Assembly: GCA_905221065.1 (NCBI GenBank)
Contig: CAJNBS010000023.1
Coordinates: 1-21,089 of the forward strand
DNA: 21,089 nt
Direction: 5' to 3'
Source: a bacterium
GTDB taxonomy: Bacteria > Bacillota > Bacilli > Lactobacillales > Streptococcaceae
Shown: piece by piece, positions 1 through 8,196 of the stretch
How positions within the stretch are numbered: position 1 is the first letter of the stretch
How the letters are laid out: each line of letters begins with the position of its first letter
Made by a program: the position numbers and the translations under genes
Notes under the pieces: generated by a model
What the model was told of the DNA's origin: nothing
The model's database searches: none
Seen by the model: the letters and a program-made list of their open reading frames with translations, nothing else

Positions 1-4
1 AATT

Positions 5-45
5 AAAAAGCTAGAGTTCCACAATTGGAAATCTCTAGCTTTTTT
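5..45. terminator. Bidirectional intrinsic terminator
   Basis: A 12-bp perfect stem (5-16 with 33-44) is flanked by A-rich sequence on the left and a T-run on the right, so it can work in either direction. It probably ends a gene lying to the left of the window. Confidence 0.75.
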
Positions 46-130
46 GTGGTCGAGAACTATTTTGTCCCAGTCTCTTTTTTGAGGCTCTTTTGTCTTATTC
101 CTGTTTCCATTGACTATATTATGCTACACG

Positions 131-159
131 AAAAATCCACTCAGTTGTCCGAGTGGATT
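131..159 (-). terminator. pyrP terminator
   Basis: The stem AATCCACTC/GAGTGGATT is followed on the minus strand by a T-run. It lies 17 bases past the pyrP stop codon and should end that transcript. Confidence 0.8.
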
Positions 160-175
160 AGGTGTATTTAGACTC

Positions 176-1459
176 TTAGTCTTTATTTTCGTATGGCAAG
201 ATCAAGTTCAAGATGATTCCTGTCATGGCTGATAGGGCAGTTCCTGAAAGGGTAACTGGACCAAGTTTAAGGATAGCCCCTCCAAGTCCAAGGACCAACA
301 TAGCACTTGCGATGATGAGGTTACGCATTTGACTGAAGTCTACACGTTCTTTGATCAAGACTTTCAAACCATTACTTGCTATAACTCCGTAGAGAAGGAT
401 TGACATACCACCAAGTACAGCATTTGGAATGGTTGAAATCAAGGCAGTGAATTTACCAAGGAAGCTAAGGGCAATCGCGATAAAGGCAGCGTTACGGATA
501 ACTGAGACAGAAGCGATACGAGTCATACCGATAACCCCTGTATTTTCTCCGTAAGTTGTATTGGCTGGTCCACCAAGGAAAGCAGAAACAGAAGTTGCGA
601 TACCATCACCAAGAAGAGTACGGTGAAGACCTGGTTCTTTCAAGAATTGACGGCCACAGATTTGACCCAAAACAGTATGGTCTCCGATATGTTCAGAAAT
701 TGTTACGATAGCGATTGGCAAGATAGCGATGGTTTCTGGTCCAAAGTAAAGATTGTATTCTTTAAAGGCACCACCTGTGCTAAATGGCAAGTAGAAACCA
801 GGAATTTCAAACCAGTTAGCTTTAAGAACTGGTGTAAAGTCAACCAAGCCAAGAGTTAGTGCGAAGAGGTAACCACCGATAATGGCAAAGAGGAAAGGAA
901 TGATTCGTAGGAAACCTTTTCCTTTTGTATTGATAAAGGCAGCAATCAAGAAAGTAACAACGGCTACAAGAGCATTTTTCCAATTCCCGTCTGCTACAAG
1001 CCCAGCGTTGGTAACAGCTGAACCTGCAAGTCCAAGACCGATAACGATGATCATAGGACCGATAATGATTGGTGGTAAGAGTTTATCAATCCATTTTGTA
1101 CCTGCAAAACGAACACCAGCAGCAACAAGGACGTAGACCAAACCAGTCAAGATAACCCCTGTTTGAGCAGCGGATACATCCCCACCCATTTCTTTCATAG
1201 CCAGTGACATAGCTGTGATAAAGGCAAATGAAGAACCTAGATAAACTGGAACTCTAAAACCAGTTGAAATCATGTAGATAAGTGTTCCAACACCTGAAGC
1301 AAAAAGGGCAACAGATACAGGCATTCCCAAAATCAATGGTACCAAGATGGTCGCACCAAACATGGCGAAAACGTGTTGGAAACTAAGGAGAATTCCTTTT
1401 CCAGCTGAAGGACGTTGGTCAACGTCTAGTAACAAATCAACAGTTGATTCTTGTTTCAT
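176..1459 (-). CDS. pyrP: Uracil permease (NCS2 family)
   Basis: This is a uracil:proton symporter of the NCS2 (UraA/PyrP) family that imports uracil across the cytoplasmic membrane for pyrimidine salvage. The 427-residue product is hydrophobic throughout, with about 12-14 membrane segments. It carries the family signature PANTTYGENTGVIGMT and the conserved SEHIGDH segment, which in UraA-type carriers supplies a substrate-binding Glu. I start at the ATG giving MKQESTVDLL because GAGG stands 7 bases upstream; an in-frame ATG slightly upstream (MPKSEVY) lies in the attenuator region and is less likely. The gene stands alone, with a terminator behind it and a PyrR-type leader in front, so it should be repressed when pyrimidine nucleotides are plentiful. 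Confidence 0.93.
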   Translation of the reverse strand: MKQESTVDLLLDVDQRPSAGKGILLSFQHVFAMFGATILVPLILGMPVSVALFASGVGTLIYMISTGFRVPVYLGSSFAFITAMSLAMKEMGGDVSAAQTGVILTGLVYVLVAAGVRFAGTKWIDKLLPPIIIGPMIIVIGLGLAGSAVTNAGLVADGNWKNALVAVVTFLIAAFINTKGKGFLRIIPFLFAIIGGYLFALTLGLVDFTPVLKANWFEIPGFYLPFSTGGAFKEYNLYFGPETIAILPIAIVTISEHIGDHTVLGQICGRQFLKEPGLHRTLLGDGIATSVSAFLGGPANTTYGENTGVIGMTRIASVSVIRNAAFIAIALSFLGKFTALISTIPNAVLGGMSILLYGVIASNGLKVLIKERVDFSQMRNLIIASAMLVLGLGGAILKLGPVTLSGTALSAMTGIILNLILPYENKD

Positions 1460-1481
1460 ATAAACCTCACTTTTGGGCATC

Positions 1482-1594
1482 AAAAAAGAGCCCATTATTT
1501 TACAGCAATAGGCCCTCAGAGTAAGACTTCTCTAAAATCTAGACTTTAAAGAGTTTTAAATATTTCTGCGTCTTCGTCACCTCACGGGATGACA
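1482..1594 (-). promoter_or_regulatory. PyrR-responsive attenuator leader of pyrP
   Basis: On the minus strand, the stem GUCA/UGAC (1594-1577) encloses the loop UCCCGUGAGG, matching the known PyrR-binding anti-antiterminator loop of low-GC Gram-positives. About 60 bases downstream is an 11-bp terminator hairpin (1517-1486, several G-U pairs) ending in a T-run just before pyrP. Expected behaviour from the known mechanism: PyrR with UMP stabilises the first hairpin, so the terminator forms and pyrP is shut off. Confidence 0.85.
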
Positions 1595-1615
1595 TTAAAA
1601 ACCTTTGCTTGTGAT

Positions 1616-1644
1616 AGTATAGCAAAAATTAAAAACTTTGTAAA
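1616..1644 (-). promoter_or_regulatory. pyrP promoter
   Basis: TTTACA (1644-1639), a 17-base spacer, and TATACT (1621-1616) on the minus strand, placing the start of transcription about 15 bases before the PyrR-binding hairpin. Confidence 0.75.
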
Positions 1645-1662
1645 TCATTTTTAGTAAAAAAT

Positions 1663-2376
1663 TTAGAGCGGGCGTTTATTTGGCATGCCAGCTTTACGTG
1701 GATATTTATTTGGTGTTTCTTTTTTCTTTTCCACCACTGTGATGTAGCGCGGATCTCCATTTGGTAGGGCGTAGCTGAGATTGTCTTCGACTTTACTAAA
1801 AAGGAGGTTGAGGGCATTCTTAGCTTCTAATAATTCTTCAGGCGCATTGCTAGCCTTGAGTGCCAATAGTTTTCCGCCAACTTGCAGGTAAGGAATTGTC
1901 AATTCAGATAAAACCTGCATGCGGGCAACCGCACGAGCTGTTACAAAATCATATTGAGCACGGAAGTTCTTATCTTGGGCAAAATCTTCGGCACGTCCAT
2001 GGTAGAAATGAACATTGTCTAAATCCAGTTCCTGAGCCAAAAGTTGAAGGAAGTTGATGCGCTTATTTAGCGAATCAATGATGGTCACATCTAGCTGAGG
2101 ATAGAGGATTTTCATCGGTAGACTAGGAAATCCTGCCCCAGCACCGATATCAAGCAATTTGATATTTTCATTAGGAATCAAGCCTTGCAGAATAGGTGCA
2201 ATCGAATCATAAAAATGTTTGAGATAAACTTCTTCCTTATCTGTAATAGCTGTCAAATTAATCTTTTTATTCCACTCGACCAAGAGCTCAAAATAACGTT
2301 CAAATTGTTCTTTTTGCTGGTCTGAAAGTGGAAGATTCTGTTCGGCAAGCAAGTTGTAAAATGTTTCTGGTTTCAT
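1663..2376 (-). CDS. rsmG: 16S rRNA (guanine-527-N7)-methyltransferase RsmG (GidB)
   Basis: RsmG uses S-adenosylmethionine to methylate N7 of G527 in 16S rRNA. Loss of this enzyme is known to give low-level streptomycin resistance. The 237-residue protein has the usual family length, the SAM-binding motif [14 protein letters not shown] at residues 75-87, and the N-terminal family signatures NLTAI (about 40-44) and KHFYDS (about 53-58). The start ATG is preceded by AAGGAA at good spacing. It is divergent from lemA across a gap of about 93 bases, and a TGG-TAAAAT extended -10 (2412-2404) in that gap probably drives it. No clear terminator follows; it faces the pyrP promoter and may read into pyrP. 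Confidence 0.95.
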   Translation of the reverse strand: MKPETFYNLLAEQNLPLSDQQKEQFERYFELLVEWNKKINLTAITDKEEVYLKHFYDSIAPILQGLIPNENIKLLDIGAGAGFPSLPMKILYPQLDVTIIDSLNKRINFLQLLAQELDLDNVHFYHGRAEDFAQDKNFRAQYDFVTARAVARMQVLSELTIPYLQVGGKLLALKASNAPEELLEAKNALNLLFSKVEDNLSYALPNGDPRYITVVEKKKETPNKYPRKAGMPNKRPL

Positions 2377-2403
2377 AGTTATTTCCTTCTTTAGTATGAT
2401 CTT

Positions 2404-2412
2404 ATTTTACCA
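2404..2412 (-). promoter_or_regulatory. Probable rsmG extended -10 promoter
   Basis: TGGTAAAAT on the minus strand fits an extended -10 (TGn-TAAAAT), 27 bases before the rsmG ATG. I see no good -35 box, which is typical of extended -10 promoters. Confidence 0.45.
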
Positions 2413-2427
2413 CAATCATTAAAAATT

Positions 2428-2436
2428 TGATATACT
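2428..2436 (+). promoter_or_regulatory. lemA-htpX promoter (extended -10)
   Basis: TGATATACT fits TGn-TATACT; a weak TTTACC lies 19 bases upstream. The start of transcription would fall about 27 bases before the lemA ATG. Confidence 0.6.
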
Positions 2437-2469
2437 GGTACTAATCTAAAAGAAGAAAGGACTTATATC

Positions 2470-3030
2470 ATGACTTGGATTATTCTTGGAGTTTTGGCTC
2501 TTATTGTTATTTTTGTGATTGTTAGCTATAACGGTTTGGTTAAGAATCGTATGCAAACCAAGGAGGCTTGGAGCCAGATTGATGTTCAGTTGAAACGTCG
2601 AAATGACCTCTTGCCAAACTTGATTGAAACTGTAAAAGGTTACGCTAAATATGAAGGTTCTACCCTTGAAAAGGTGGCAGAACTACGTAACCAAGTGGCG
2701 GCAGCGACTTCACCAGCAGAAGCTATGAAAGCTAGTGATGCCCTTACTCGTCAGGTTTCAGGTATTTTTGCAGTTGCAGAAAGCTATCCAGATTTGAAAG
2801 CCAGTGCCAACTTTGTTAAATTGCAAGAGGAGTTGACCAATACAGAAAATAAAATTTCTTACTCTCGTCAACTCTACAACAGTGTTGTCAGCAACTACAA
2901 TGTAAAATTAGAAACTTTCCCAAGCAATATCATTGCAGGAATGTTTGGATTTAAAGCAGCAGATTTCCTTCAAACACCAGAAGAGGAAAAGGCAGTTCCT
3001 AAAGTTGATTTTAGCGGTTTAGGTGACTAA
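2470..3030 (+). CDS. lemA: LemA family membrane protein
   Basis: LemA proteins are small membrane-anchored proteins of unknown biochemical role. The 186-residue product has one N-terminal membrane segment (about residues 2-20) and then a soluble helical domain starting with the family signature [20 protein letters not shown] and [17 protein letters not shown]. The rest is helical, with [20 protein letters not shown] near the C-terminus, which is also typical. It has AAAGGA upstream of the ATG and is followed after a single base by htpX, so the two are one operon; this pairing is conserved in streptococci. Confidence 0.93.
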   Translation: MTWIILGVLALIVIFVIVSYNGLVKNRMQTKEAWSQIDVQLKRRNDLLPNLIETVKGYAKYEGSTLEKVAELRNQVAAATSPAEAMKASDALTRQVSGIFAVAESYPDLKASANFVKLQEELTNTENKISYSRQLYNSVVSNYNVKLETFPSNIIAGMFGFKAADFLQTPEEEKAVPKVDFSGLGD

Positions 3031-3031
3031 G

Positions 3032-3931
3032 ATGTTGTTTGATCAAATTGCAAGCAATAAACGAAGAACCTGGATTTTGTTGCTGGTATTTTTCCTACTC
3101 TTAGCTCTGGTTGGCTATGCGGTTGGTTACCTCTTTATGAGGTCTGGGTTCGGCGGTTTGGTTATTGCACTGATTATCGGCTTTATCTATGCCTTATCCA
3201 TGATTTTTCAATCAACAGAGATTGTCATGTCCATGAATGGGGCGCGTGAGGTTGATGAGCAAACAGCACCAGACCTCTACCATGTAGTGGAAGATATGGC
3301 TATGGTTGCTCAGATTCCCATGCCACGAGTTTTCATCATTGATGATCCAGCCTTAAATGCCTTTGCGACAGGTTCTAACCCGCAAAATGCGGCGGTTGCT
3401 GCGACGTCAGGTCTCCTAGCTATCATGAATCGTGAGGAGCTAGAAGCTGTTATGGGACATGAAGTCAGTCATATTCGTAATTACGATATCCGTATTTCGA
3501 CTATTGCTGTTGCCCTTGCTAGTGCTATCACCATGCTTTCTAGTATGGCAGGTCGTATGATGTGGTGGGGTGGCGCAGGTCGCAGACGAAGTGACGATGA
3601 CCGAGATGGAAATGGCTTAGAAATCATTATGCTAGTGGTTTCTCTTCTAGCTATTGTGCTGGCACCTCTCGCTGCAACCTTGGTGCAACTAGCTATTTCT
3701 CGTCAGAGGGAATTCCTAGCTGATGCTTCCAGTGTCGAGTTGACTCGCAATCCACAAGGGATGATCAATGCTCTACGTAAGTTGGATAATAGCGAGCCGA
3801 TGCATCACCATGTTGATGATGCCAGTAGTGCACTTTATATCAATGATCCCAAGAAAGGTGGAGGTTTCCAAAAACTCTTTTATACCCACCCACCTATCTC
3901 GGAACGGATTGAACGTTTAAAACATATGTAA
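3032..3931 (+). CDS. htpX: Membrane zinc metalloprotease HtpX
   Basis: HtpX is an M48-family membrane endopeptidase for quality control of membrane proteins. The 299-residue protein has two N-terminal membrane segments (about 14-34 and 41-60), the zinc/catalytic motif HEVSH at residues 143-147, further membrane segments at about 155-175 and 195-220, and the later REFLAD motif that supplies the third metal ligand (Glu). I choose the ATG giving [10 protein letters not shown], one base after the lemA stop codon, rather than a GTG three codons earlier that overlaps lemA, because family members start at this Met. The following hairpin ends the lemA-htpX transcript. Confidence 0.95.
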   Translation: MLFDQIASNKRRTWILLLVFFLLLALVGYAVGYLFMRSGFGGLVIALIIGFIYALSMIFQSTEIVMSMNGAREVDEQTAPDLYHVVEDMAMVAQIPMPRVFIIDDPALNAFATGSNPQNAAVAATSGLLAIMNREELEAVMGHEVSHIRNYDIRISTIAVALASAITMLSSMAGRMMWWGGAGRRRSDDDRDGNGLEIIMLVVSLLAIVLAPLAATLVQLAISRQREFLADASSVELTRNPQGMINALRKLDNSEPMHHHVDDASSALYINDPKKGGGFQKLFYTHPPISERIERLKHM

Positions 3932-3954
3932 GTAACATTTGCCTATAGAATACT

Positions 3955-3995
3955 AAAAAATGAGCATTCTCGCAGTTGGATATGCTCATTTTCTT
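3955..3995 (+). terminator. htpX terminator
   Basis: An 11-bp stem (AAAATGAGCAT at 3957-3967 with ATGCTCATTTT at 3982-3992) ends in a T-rich run, about 25 bases after the htpX stop. Confidence 0.8.
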
Positions 3996-4035
3996 ATATA
4001 AGGAACTCAGAAATCAATTTGTTATGATACAACAT

Positions 4036-4231
4036 ATATTCTTCGAAAATCTCTTCAAACCGCGTCAACATCGCCTTGCCGTAGGTATGTTACTGACTTC
4101 GTCAGTTCTATCTGCAACCTCAAAACAGTGTTTTGAGCTGACTTCGTCAGTCTTATCTACAACCTCAAAGCAGTGCTTTGAGCTGTCTACAGCTAGCTTC
4201 CTAGTTTGCTCTTTGATTTTCATTGAGTATA
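4036..4231 (-). repeat. BOX element (boxA-boxB-boxB-boxC)
   Basis: Read on the minus strand, this starts with boxA (TATACTCAATGAAAATCAAA), continues with two boxB units each carrying the ACTGACGAAGTCAG palindrome, and ends with boxC (...GATTTTCGAAGAATAT). BOX elements are short non-coding repeats of S. pneumoniae and relatives, thought to be mobilised in trans and able to affect neighbouring expression. The region between htpX and rlmB otherwise contains only the two terminators. Confidence 0.93.
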
Positions 4232-4236
4232 ATCAT

Positions 4237-4272
4237 AAAAAAGTTTCCAATCAGATGACTGGAAACTTTTTT
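4237..4272. terminator. rlmB terminator
   Basis: A 13-bp stem (4237-4249 with 4260-4272) has A-runs on one side and T-runs on the other, so it works both ways. On the minus strand it overlaps the very end of rlmB. Confidence 0.82.
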
Positions 4273-4999
4273 ATAGTCTATTTCGGAAAACTTCGTACAT
4301 GAGAATGGCTGCAGCAACACTGGCATTAAGACTTTGAACATGCCCATTCATGGGAATGGTAATCATTTCATCGACCTGTTTTTTGATGTTGCTAGAGATG
4401 CCTTTTCCTTCATTTCCGATGATGAGGGCGATTTTCCCTTTTGTATTCCACTTGTGGCAAGGAGTACCGTTCATATCTGTTCCAAAGGTCCAGAAGCATT
4501 CATCCTTGAGTTTGTCTAGAGTTTGACTGAGGTTGGTTACTCGGGCAATCGGAACGTGTTCAATAGCACCTGTGGCCGTTTTAGCAACGACAGGAGTAAC
4601 TCCGACAGCACGGTGCTTGGGAATGATGACGCCTGAAACGTTGGTCGCATCGGCTGTTCTCAAGATAGAACCTAGATTATGGGGATCAGTTAGACCATCC
4701 AGAATCAATAGAAGTGGATTTTCTTCTTGGCGTGTTTTGGCTAGGATGTGATCCAGCTCGCTATAGGCAAATTCGGATACTCGTAAAACAAAACCTTGGT
4801 GAACAGCACCTTCGGTCATCTCAGAGAGGGATTTTTTTGAGGTCCAAGAAATGGACACCTTCTTTTCTGTAGCCAGTTCCTTGACTTTTTCAACATTCTT
4901 ACCTCGGAGATCTTCTTGGAGGTAAAGTTTGTTTCCTGTGTTTGCAAGTAGAGCTTCGGTAACGGCGTGGACGCCATAGACAATATCATTTGTTTTCAT
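4271..4999 (-). CDS. rlmB: TrmH/SpoU-family 23S rRNA (guanosine-2'-O)-methyltransferase, RlmB type
   Basis: A SPOUT-class 2'-O-ribose methyltransferase; by family the substrate is 23S rRNA near position G2251. The protein has about 242 residues: an N-terminal L30e-like RNA-binding domain (VYGVHAVTEALL...) and a C-terminal trefoil-knot domain with the three signatures, DPHNLGSILRTADA (motif 1, Asn and Arg), LIIGNEGKGI (motif 2) and MNGHVQSLNASVAAAILMYE (motif 3). I choose the ATG giving MKTNDIVYGV. It has no usable ribosome-binding site: TATAAT ends only 6 bases upstream, so the message probably begins at the ATG itself. A TTG 33 bases upstream is in frame but lies inside the def terminator stem. 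Exact rRNA position modified is inference from similarity. Confidence 0.9.
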   Translation of the reverse strand: MKTNDIVYGVHAVTEALLANTGNKLYLQEDLRGKNVEKVKELATEKKVSISWTSKKSLSEMTEGAVHQGFVLRVSEFAYSELDHILAKTRQEENPLLLILDGLTDPHNLGSILRTADATNVSGVIIPKHRAVGVTPVVAKTATGAIEHVPIARVTNLSQTLDKLKDECFWTFGTDMNGTPCHKWNTKGKIALIIGNEGKGISSNIKKQVDEMITIPMNGHVQSLNASVAAAILMYEVFRNRL

Positions 5000-5005
5000 G
5001 CCTCT

Positions 5006-5014
5006 ATTATAACA
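5006..5014 (-). promoter_or_regulatory. rlmB extended -10, probable leaderless promoter
   Basis: TGTTATAAT on the minus strand is a perfect extended -10 (TGn-TATAAT, TATAAT at 5011-5006). The seventh base after the hexamer is the A of the rlmB ATG. A TTGCAA lies upstream at a short 15-base spacing. Confidence 0.65.
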
Positions 5015-5015
5015 C

Positions 5016-5041
5016 AAAACCCCGTCTTGCAACGGGATTTT
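5016..5041 (-). terminator. def terminator
   Basis: On the minus strand a 10-bp stem (AAAATCCCGT with ACGGGGTTTT) ends in T-rich sequence, directly behind the def stop codon at 5044. Its 3' end touches the rlmB -10 region. Confidence 0.75.
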
Positions 5042-5043
5042 CT

Positions 5044-5655
5044 TTATTCTAGAATTAGTAAACCATCTTTAACTTCAAATGGGTCTTTTTCATTGATACG
5101 GTCGTAAAACATGATTCCGTTGATGTGGTCAATTTCATGCTGAACAACAATTGAGTTGTAGCCTTTGAGTTTGATACGGTGTTTTTCTCCATCCTTGTCA
5201 AAGTAGTCAACAGTAACGCGAGCATGGCGCACCACATAGCCAGGCACGTTGCGGTCAACAGAGAGGCACCCTTCTCCTTCGCCAAGAGCAGCGTCTTGAA
5301 CCGAGTGAGAGACGATTTTTGGATTGTACATAATGGCTTGCAAATCGTAGGCTTCCTGCGGAGTTTCGCCTTCTTCAACAATATTTGGTACTAAAACAGC
5401 GATAACGCGTTTTGAGATATCCAATTGAGGAGCAGCAAGTCCAACACCACCTCGTAACCCCATCTTTTCAGCCATGACAGGATCTTGGGAATGTTTGAGG
5501 AATTGCATCATCTTTTCACCGAGAATGATTTCCTGGTCAGATAAGGGGAAGGTGACTTCCTCAGCAACCGCGCGTAGGGTTGGGTTCCCTTCGCGGATAA
5601 TATCTTTCATATCAATTAAGTGAGTAGCTTTTGTAATACGTTCTATAGCAGACAT
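5044..5655 (-). CDS. def: Peptide deformylase
   Basis: Removes the formyl group from the N-terminal methionine of new proteins; an essential metalloenzyme and the target of actinonin. The 203-residue protein is a type II deformylase as in other Firmicutes. It has all three motifs: GVGLAAPQ (residues 70-77), EGCLS with metal ligand Cys130, and QHEIDH with ligands His173 and His177 and catalytic Glu174. I choose the ATG giving [10 protein letters not shown] because GGAGAG lies just upstream; earlier in-frame Met codons lack this. A promoter with TTTCAA-N17-TATCAT lies about 25 bases upstream, and a terminator separates it from rlmB. Confidence 0.97.
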   Translation of the reverse strand: MSAIERITKATHLIDMKDIIREGNPTLRAVAEEVTFPLSDQEIILGEKMMQFLKHSQDPVMAEKMGLRGGVGLAAPQLDISKRVIAVLVPNIVEEGETPQEAYDLQAIMYNPKIVSHSVQDAALGEGEGCLSVDRNVPGYVVRHARVTVDYFDKDGEKHRIKLKGYNSIVVQHEIDHINGIMFYDRINEKDPFEVKDGLLILE

Positions 5656-5679
5656 TGTCTCTCCTTTCATTACCTCTAC

Positions 5680-5708
5680 ATGATAACACAAAATGACAAG
5701 GATTGAAA
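5680..5708 (-). promoter_or_regulatory. def promoter
   Basis: TTTCAA (5708-5703), 17 bases, TATCAT (5685-5680) with an upstream TGT making an extended -10, all on the minus strand. Confidence 0.5.
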
Positions 5709-5756
5709 GTATTACAGCCTTTAGGATTTATAGAAAATAGATAGGAAGTTCAATTC

Positions 5757-5952
5757 ATACTCAATGAAAATCAAAGAGCAAACTAGGAAACTAGCTGTAG
5801 GTTGCTCAAAGCACTGCTTTGAGGTTGTAGATAGAACTGACGAAGTCAGCTCAAAACACTGTTTTGAGGTTGTGGATAGAACTGACGAAGTCAGTTACAT
5901 ATACACGGTAAGGCGACGCTGACGTGGTTTAAATTTGATTTTCGAAGAGTAT
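5757..5952 (+). repeat. BOX element (boxA-boxB-boxB-boxC)
   Basis: A second complete A-B-B-C BOX element, in the opposite orientation to the one at 4036-4231. It begins ATACTCAATGAAAATCAAAG, has two boxB units with ACTGACGAAGTCAG, and ends TTCGAAGAGTAT. It occupies most of the def/capA-like intergenic region and ends about 26 bases before the -10 box of the downstream operon. Confidence 0.94.
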
Positions 5953-5977
5953 CAATTGTGAAAGAATTACTTATCTG

Positions 5978-5986
5978 TGATATAAT
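5978..5986 (+). promoter_or_regulatory. Promoter of the capA-like operon (extended -10)
   Basis: TGATATAAT is a consensus extended -10. A TTGTGA lies 19 bases upstream. Transcription would start about 28 bases before the first ATG. Confidence 0.65.
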
Positions 5987-6020
5987 AAAAAGAAAAGGCT
6001 TGCATTAGAAAGTAGGGAGA

Positions 6021-7346
6021 ATGAAGATGCAAAGAAGACAAGATAGACATAAACGTGGACCAGTTTTTCATTTTGTGAGAGGCTTTGTAAACTTTTTTAG
6101 GAGTTATCGCAAGTGGAGTAATAAGGGATTTGTGGCGATACTCTTGCTAGCAGTTGCTTTATCAATGGGCTTGGTCTTGTTGTTTGAAAGCTTCCAAGGA
6201 ATCCCTTTAACCAGTCAAAAAAAGGAGACCATTTCTCAAGAAGGGACTAAGCAAAAGTCTCAGGAGCAGGAAGAGGAAAAAATTGCCAGAATTATGGCTC
6301 ACGGGGATTTGCTCTACCACGATGGACTTTTCTTTTCAGCTAAAAAAGAAGACGGTACCTATGACTTTCATGAGAATTTTGAGTATGTGACACCTTGGCT
6401 TAAGCAAGCGGATTTAGCTATTGGTGACTTTGAAGGAACCATTAATAAGGATCATTATTTAGCAGGTTATCCTCTCTTTAATGCTCCTGCTGAAGTTATG
6501 GATGCCATTAAGGATGCAGGTTATCATGTGCTAGATTTGGCTCATAATCATATTTTGGATTCGCAAATTGAGGGAGTTATTTCAACGGCCGATATTATTG
6601 AGAAAGCTGGAATCACTCCAATCGGAGTTTATACGCACGAGCCACGGGATCAGGCTCCGCTGGTCATTAAGGAAGTGAATGGTATCAAGGTTGCACTGTT
6701 AGCCTATTCCTATGGTTTCAATGGCATTGAGCAGTATATTTCTCAGGAAGACTATAATCGTTATCTTTCAGATTTAAACGAAGATAAGATGAAGGCTGAA
6801 ATTGAACGGGCGGAAAAGGAAGCGGATATCACCATTATCATGCCTCAGATGGGTGTTGAGTATCGATTGGAACCAACTGAAGAACAAAAAGCTCTTTATC
6901 ACAAGATGATTGATTGGGGGGCGGATATTATCTTTGGTGGGCACCCTCACGTAGTTGAACCATCTGAAACGGTTGAAAAAGATGGAGACAAGAAACTCAT
7001 TATCTATTCAATGGGGAACTTCATTTCCAATCAACGGATTGAATCTATGGGAGATGAAGAAAATGCTAAGTGGACTGAACGTGGCGTTCTCATGGACGTG
7101 ACCATTAAGAAGAAGGATGGAAAAACAACTATCGGAACAGCTAAAGCTCATCCTACTTGGGTCAATAGAACACCAAAGGGAACCTTTTCACCAGAAGGCT
7201 ATCCTTTATATCATTATCAAACCTATATCTTGGAAGATTTCATAGAGGGTGGCAGTCATCGTGACCAGTTAGATGAAGCGACTAAGGAACGAATTGATAC
7301 AGCCTACAAAGAAATGAACGAACATGTAGGATTGAAGTGGGACTAG
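6021..7346 (+). CDS. CapA/PgsA-like membrane-anchored metallophosphoesterase-fold protein
   Basis: This belongs to the PGA_cap family, named for CapA/PgsA of poly-gamma-glutamate capsule systems, with a calcineurin-like metallophosphoesterase fold. The 441-residue protein has a basic cytoplasmic N-terminus, one membrane segment at about residues 36-56, a Gln/Glu-rich linker (65-88), then the outside domain. Metal-site motifs are visible in order: HGD (94-96), GDFEG (135-139), AHNH (174-177), GGHPH (306-310) and MGNFIS. There are no other poly-gamma-glutamate synthesis genes here (no capB or capC), so a capsule role is doubtful; it may act on a wall or surface phosphate ester. AGGGAGA lies just before the ATG. 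It heads a three-gene operon; the HAD gene follows after 21 bases. Confidence 0.85.
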   Translation: MKMQRRQDRHKRGPVFHFVRGFVNFFRSYRKWSNKGFVAILLLAVALSMGLVLLFESFQGIPLTSQKKETISQEGTKQKSQEQEEEKIARIMAHGDLLYHDGLFFSAKKEDGTYDFHENFEYVTPWLKQADLAIGDFEGTINKDHYLAGYPLFNAPAEVMDAIKDAGYHVLDLAHNHILDSQIEGVISTADIIEKAGITPIGVYTHEPRDQAPLVIKEVNGIKVALLAYSYGFNGIEQYISQEDYNRYLSDLNEDKMKAEIERAEKEADITIIMPQMGVEYRLEPTEEQKALYHKMIDWGADIIFGGHPHVVEPSETVEKDGDKKLIIYSMGNFISNQRIESMGDEENAKWTERGVLMDVTIKKKDGKTTIGTAKAHPTWVNRTPKGTFSPEGYPLYHYQTYILEDFIEGGSHRDQLDEATKERIDTAYKEMNEHVGLKWD

Positions 7347-7367
7347 CTTGAATCCAGAGGAAAGTAA

Positions 7368-8195
7368 ATGACGATTAAAGTAATTGCGACAGATATGGAT
7401 GGGACCTTGCTGGATGCTAGAGGCCAGCTGGATCTTCCACGCTTGGAAAAGATTTTAGATCAGTTGGATAAAAGGGGCATTCGTTTTGTCATTGCGACGG
7501 GCAATGAGATTCACCGCATGAGACAACTACTGGGCCACTTGGTGGATCGAGTGGTTCTGGTTGTTGCCAATGGTGCTCGTATTTTTGAAAACAACGAATT
7601 GATTCAAGCTCAGACATGGGATGACGCCATTGTCGACAAGACTTTGGCTCATTTCAAGGGTCTAGAGTGTCAAAATCAATTTGTTGTAACGGGGATGAAG
7701 GGTGGTTTTGTCAAGGAAGGTACGATTTTTACAGATCTTGAAAGTTTTATGACTCCAGAAATGATTGAAAAATTCTACCAACGGATGCAGTTTGTGGATG
7801 AGTTAACCTCTGATCTCTTTGGTGGGGTTCTCAAGATGAGCATGGTTGTTGGTGAGGAGAGTTTGAGTTCGGTCTTGGCAGAGATTAATGACCTTTTTGA
7901 TGGCCGTGTTCGGGCTGTTTCGAGTGGCTATGGTTGTATTGATATTCTCCAAGCTGGGATTCATAAAGCATGGGGCTTGGAAGAATTACTCAAGCGCTGG
8001 GACTTGACCCCCAAACAAATCATGGCTTTTGGTGACAGTGAAAATGATGTTGAGATGCTTGAAATGGCTGGGATTGCCTATGCGATGGAAAATGCTGATG
8101 ACAAGGCCAAAGCTGTTGCGACGGCTCTAGCGCCAGCCAACAGCCAAGGAGGAGTTTACCAAGTCTTGGAAAATTGGTTAGAAAAAGGAGAATGA
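7368..8195 (+). CDS. Cof-type HAD-superfamily phosphatase
   Basis: A cytoplasmic HAD hydrolase of the Cof/YbjI group, which dephosphorylates small sugar phosphates, nucleotides or cofactors. The 275-residue protein has motif I DMDGT with catalytic Asp9 and Asp11, motif II ATGN (47-50 region), a large C2 cap in the middle, and motif IV GDSENDVEM near residue 225. The exact substrate cannot be read from sequence. It lies 21 bases after the capA-like gene and one base before the SGNH hydrolase gene, so all three are probably co-transcribed. Confidence 0.9.
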   Translation: MTIKVIATDMDGTLLDARGQLDLPRLEKILDQLDKRGIRFVIATGNEIHRMRQLLGHLVDRVVLVVANGARIFENNELIQAQTWDDAIVDKTLAHFKGLECQNQFVVTGMKGGFVKEGTIFTDLESFMTPEMIEKFYQRMQFVDELTSDLFGGVLKMSMVVGEESLSSVLAEINDLFDGRVRAVSSGYGCIDILQAGIHKAWGLEELLKRWDLTPKQIMAFGDSENDVEMLEMAGIAYAMENADDKAKAVATALAPANSQGGVYQVLENWLEKGE

Positions 8196-8196
8196 A

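Noticed and set aside
623..1136. Open frames opposite pyrP, and similar long frames opposite rlmB, int, def, pgm and the adhesin
   Set aside because: All lie antisense to strongly supported genes, lack ribosome-binding sites and have unconvincing protein composition.
4999..5032. Upstream TTG start for rlmB
   Set aside because: It lies inside the def terminator stem and upstream of the -10 box, and family members start at the later Met.
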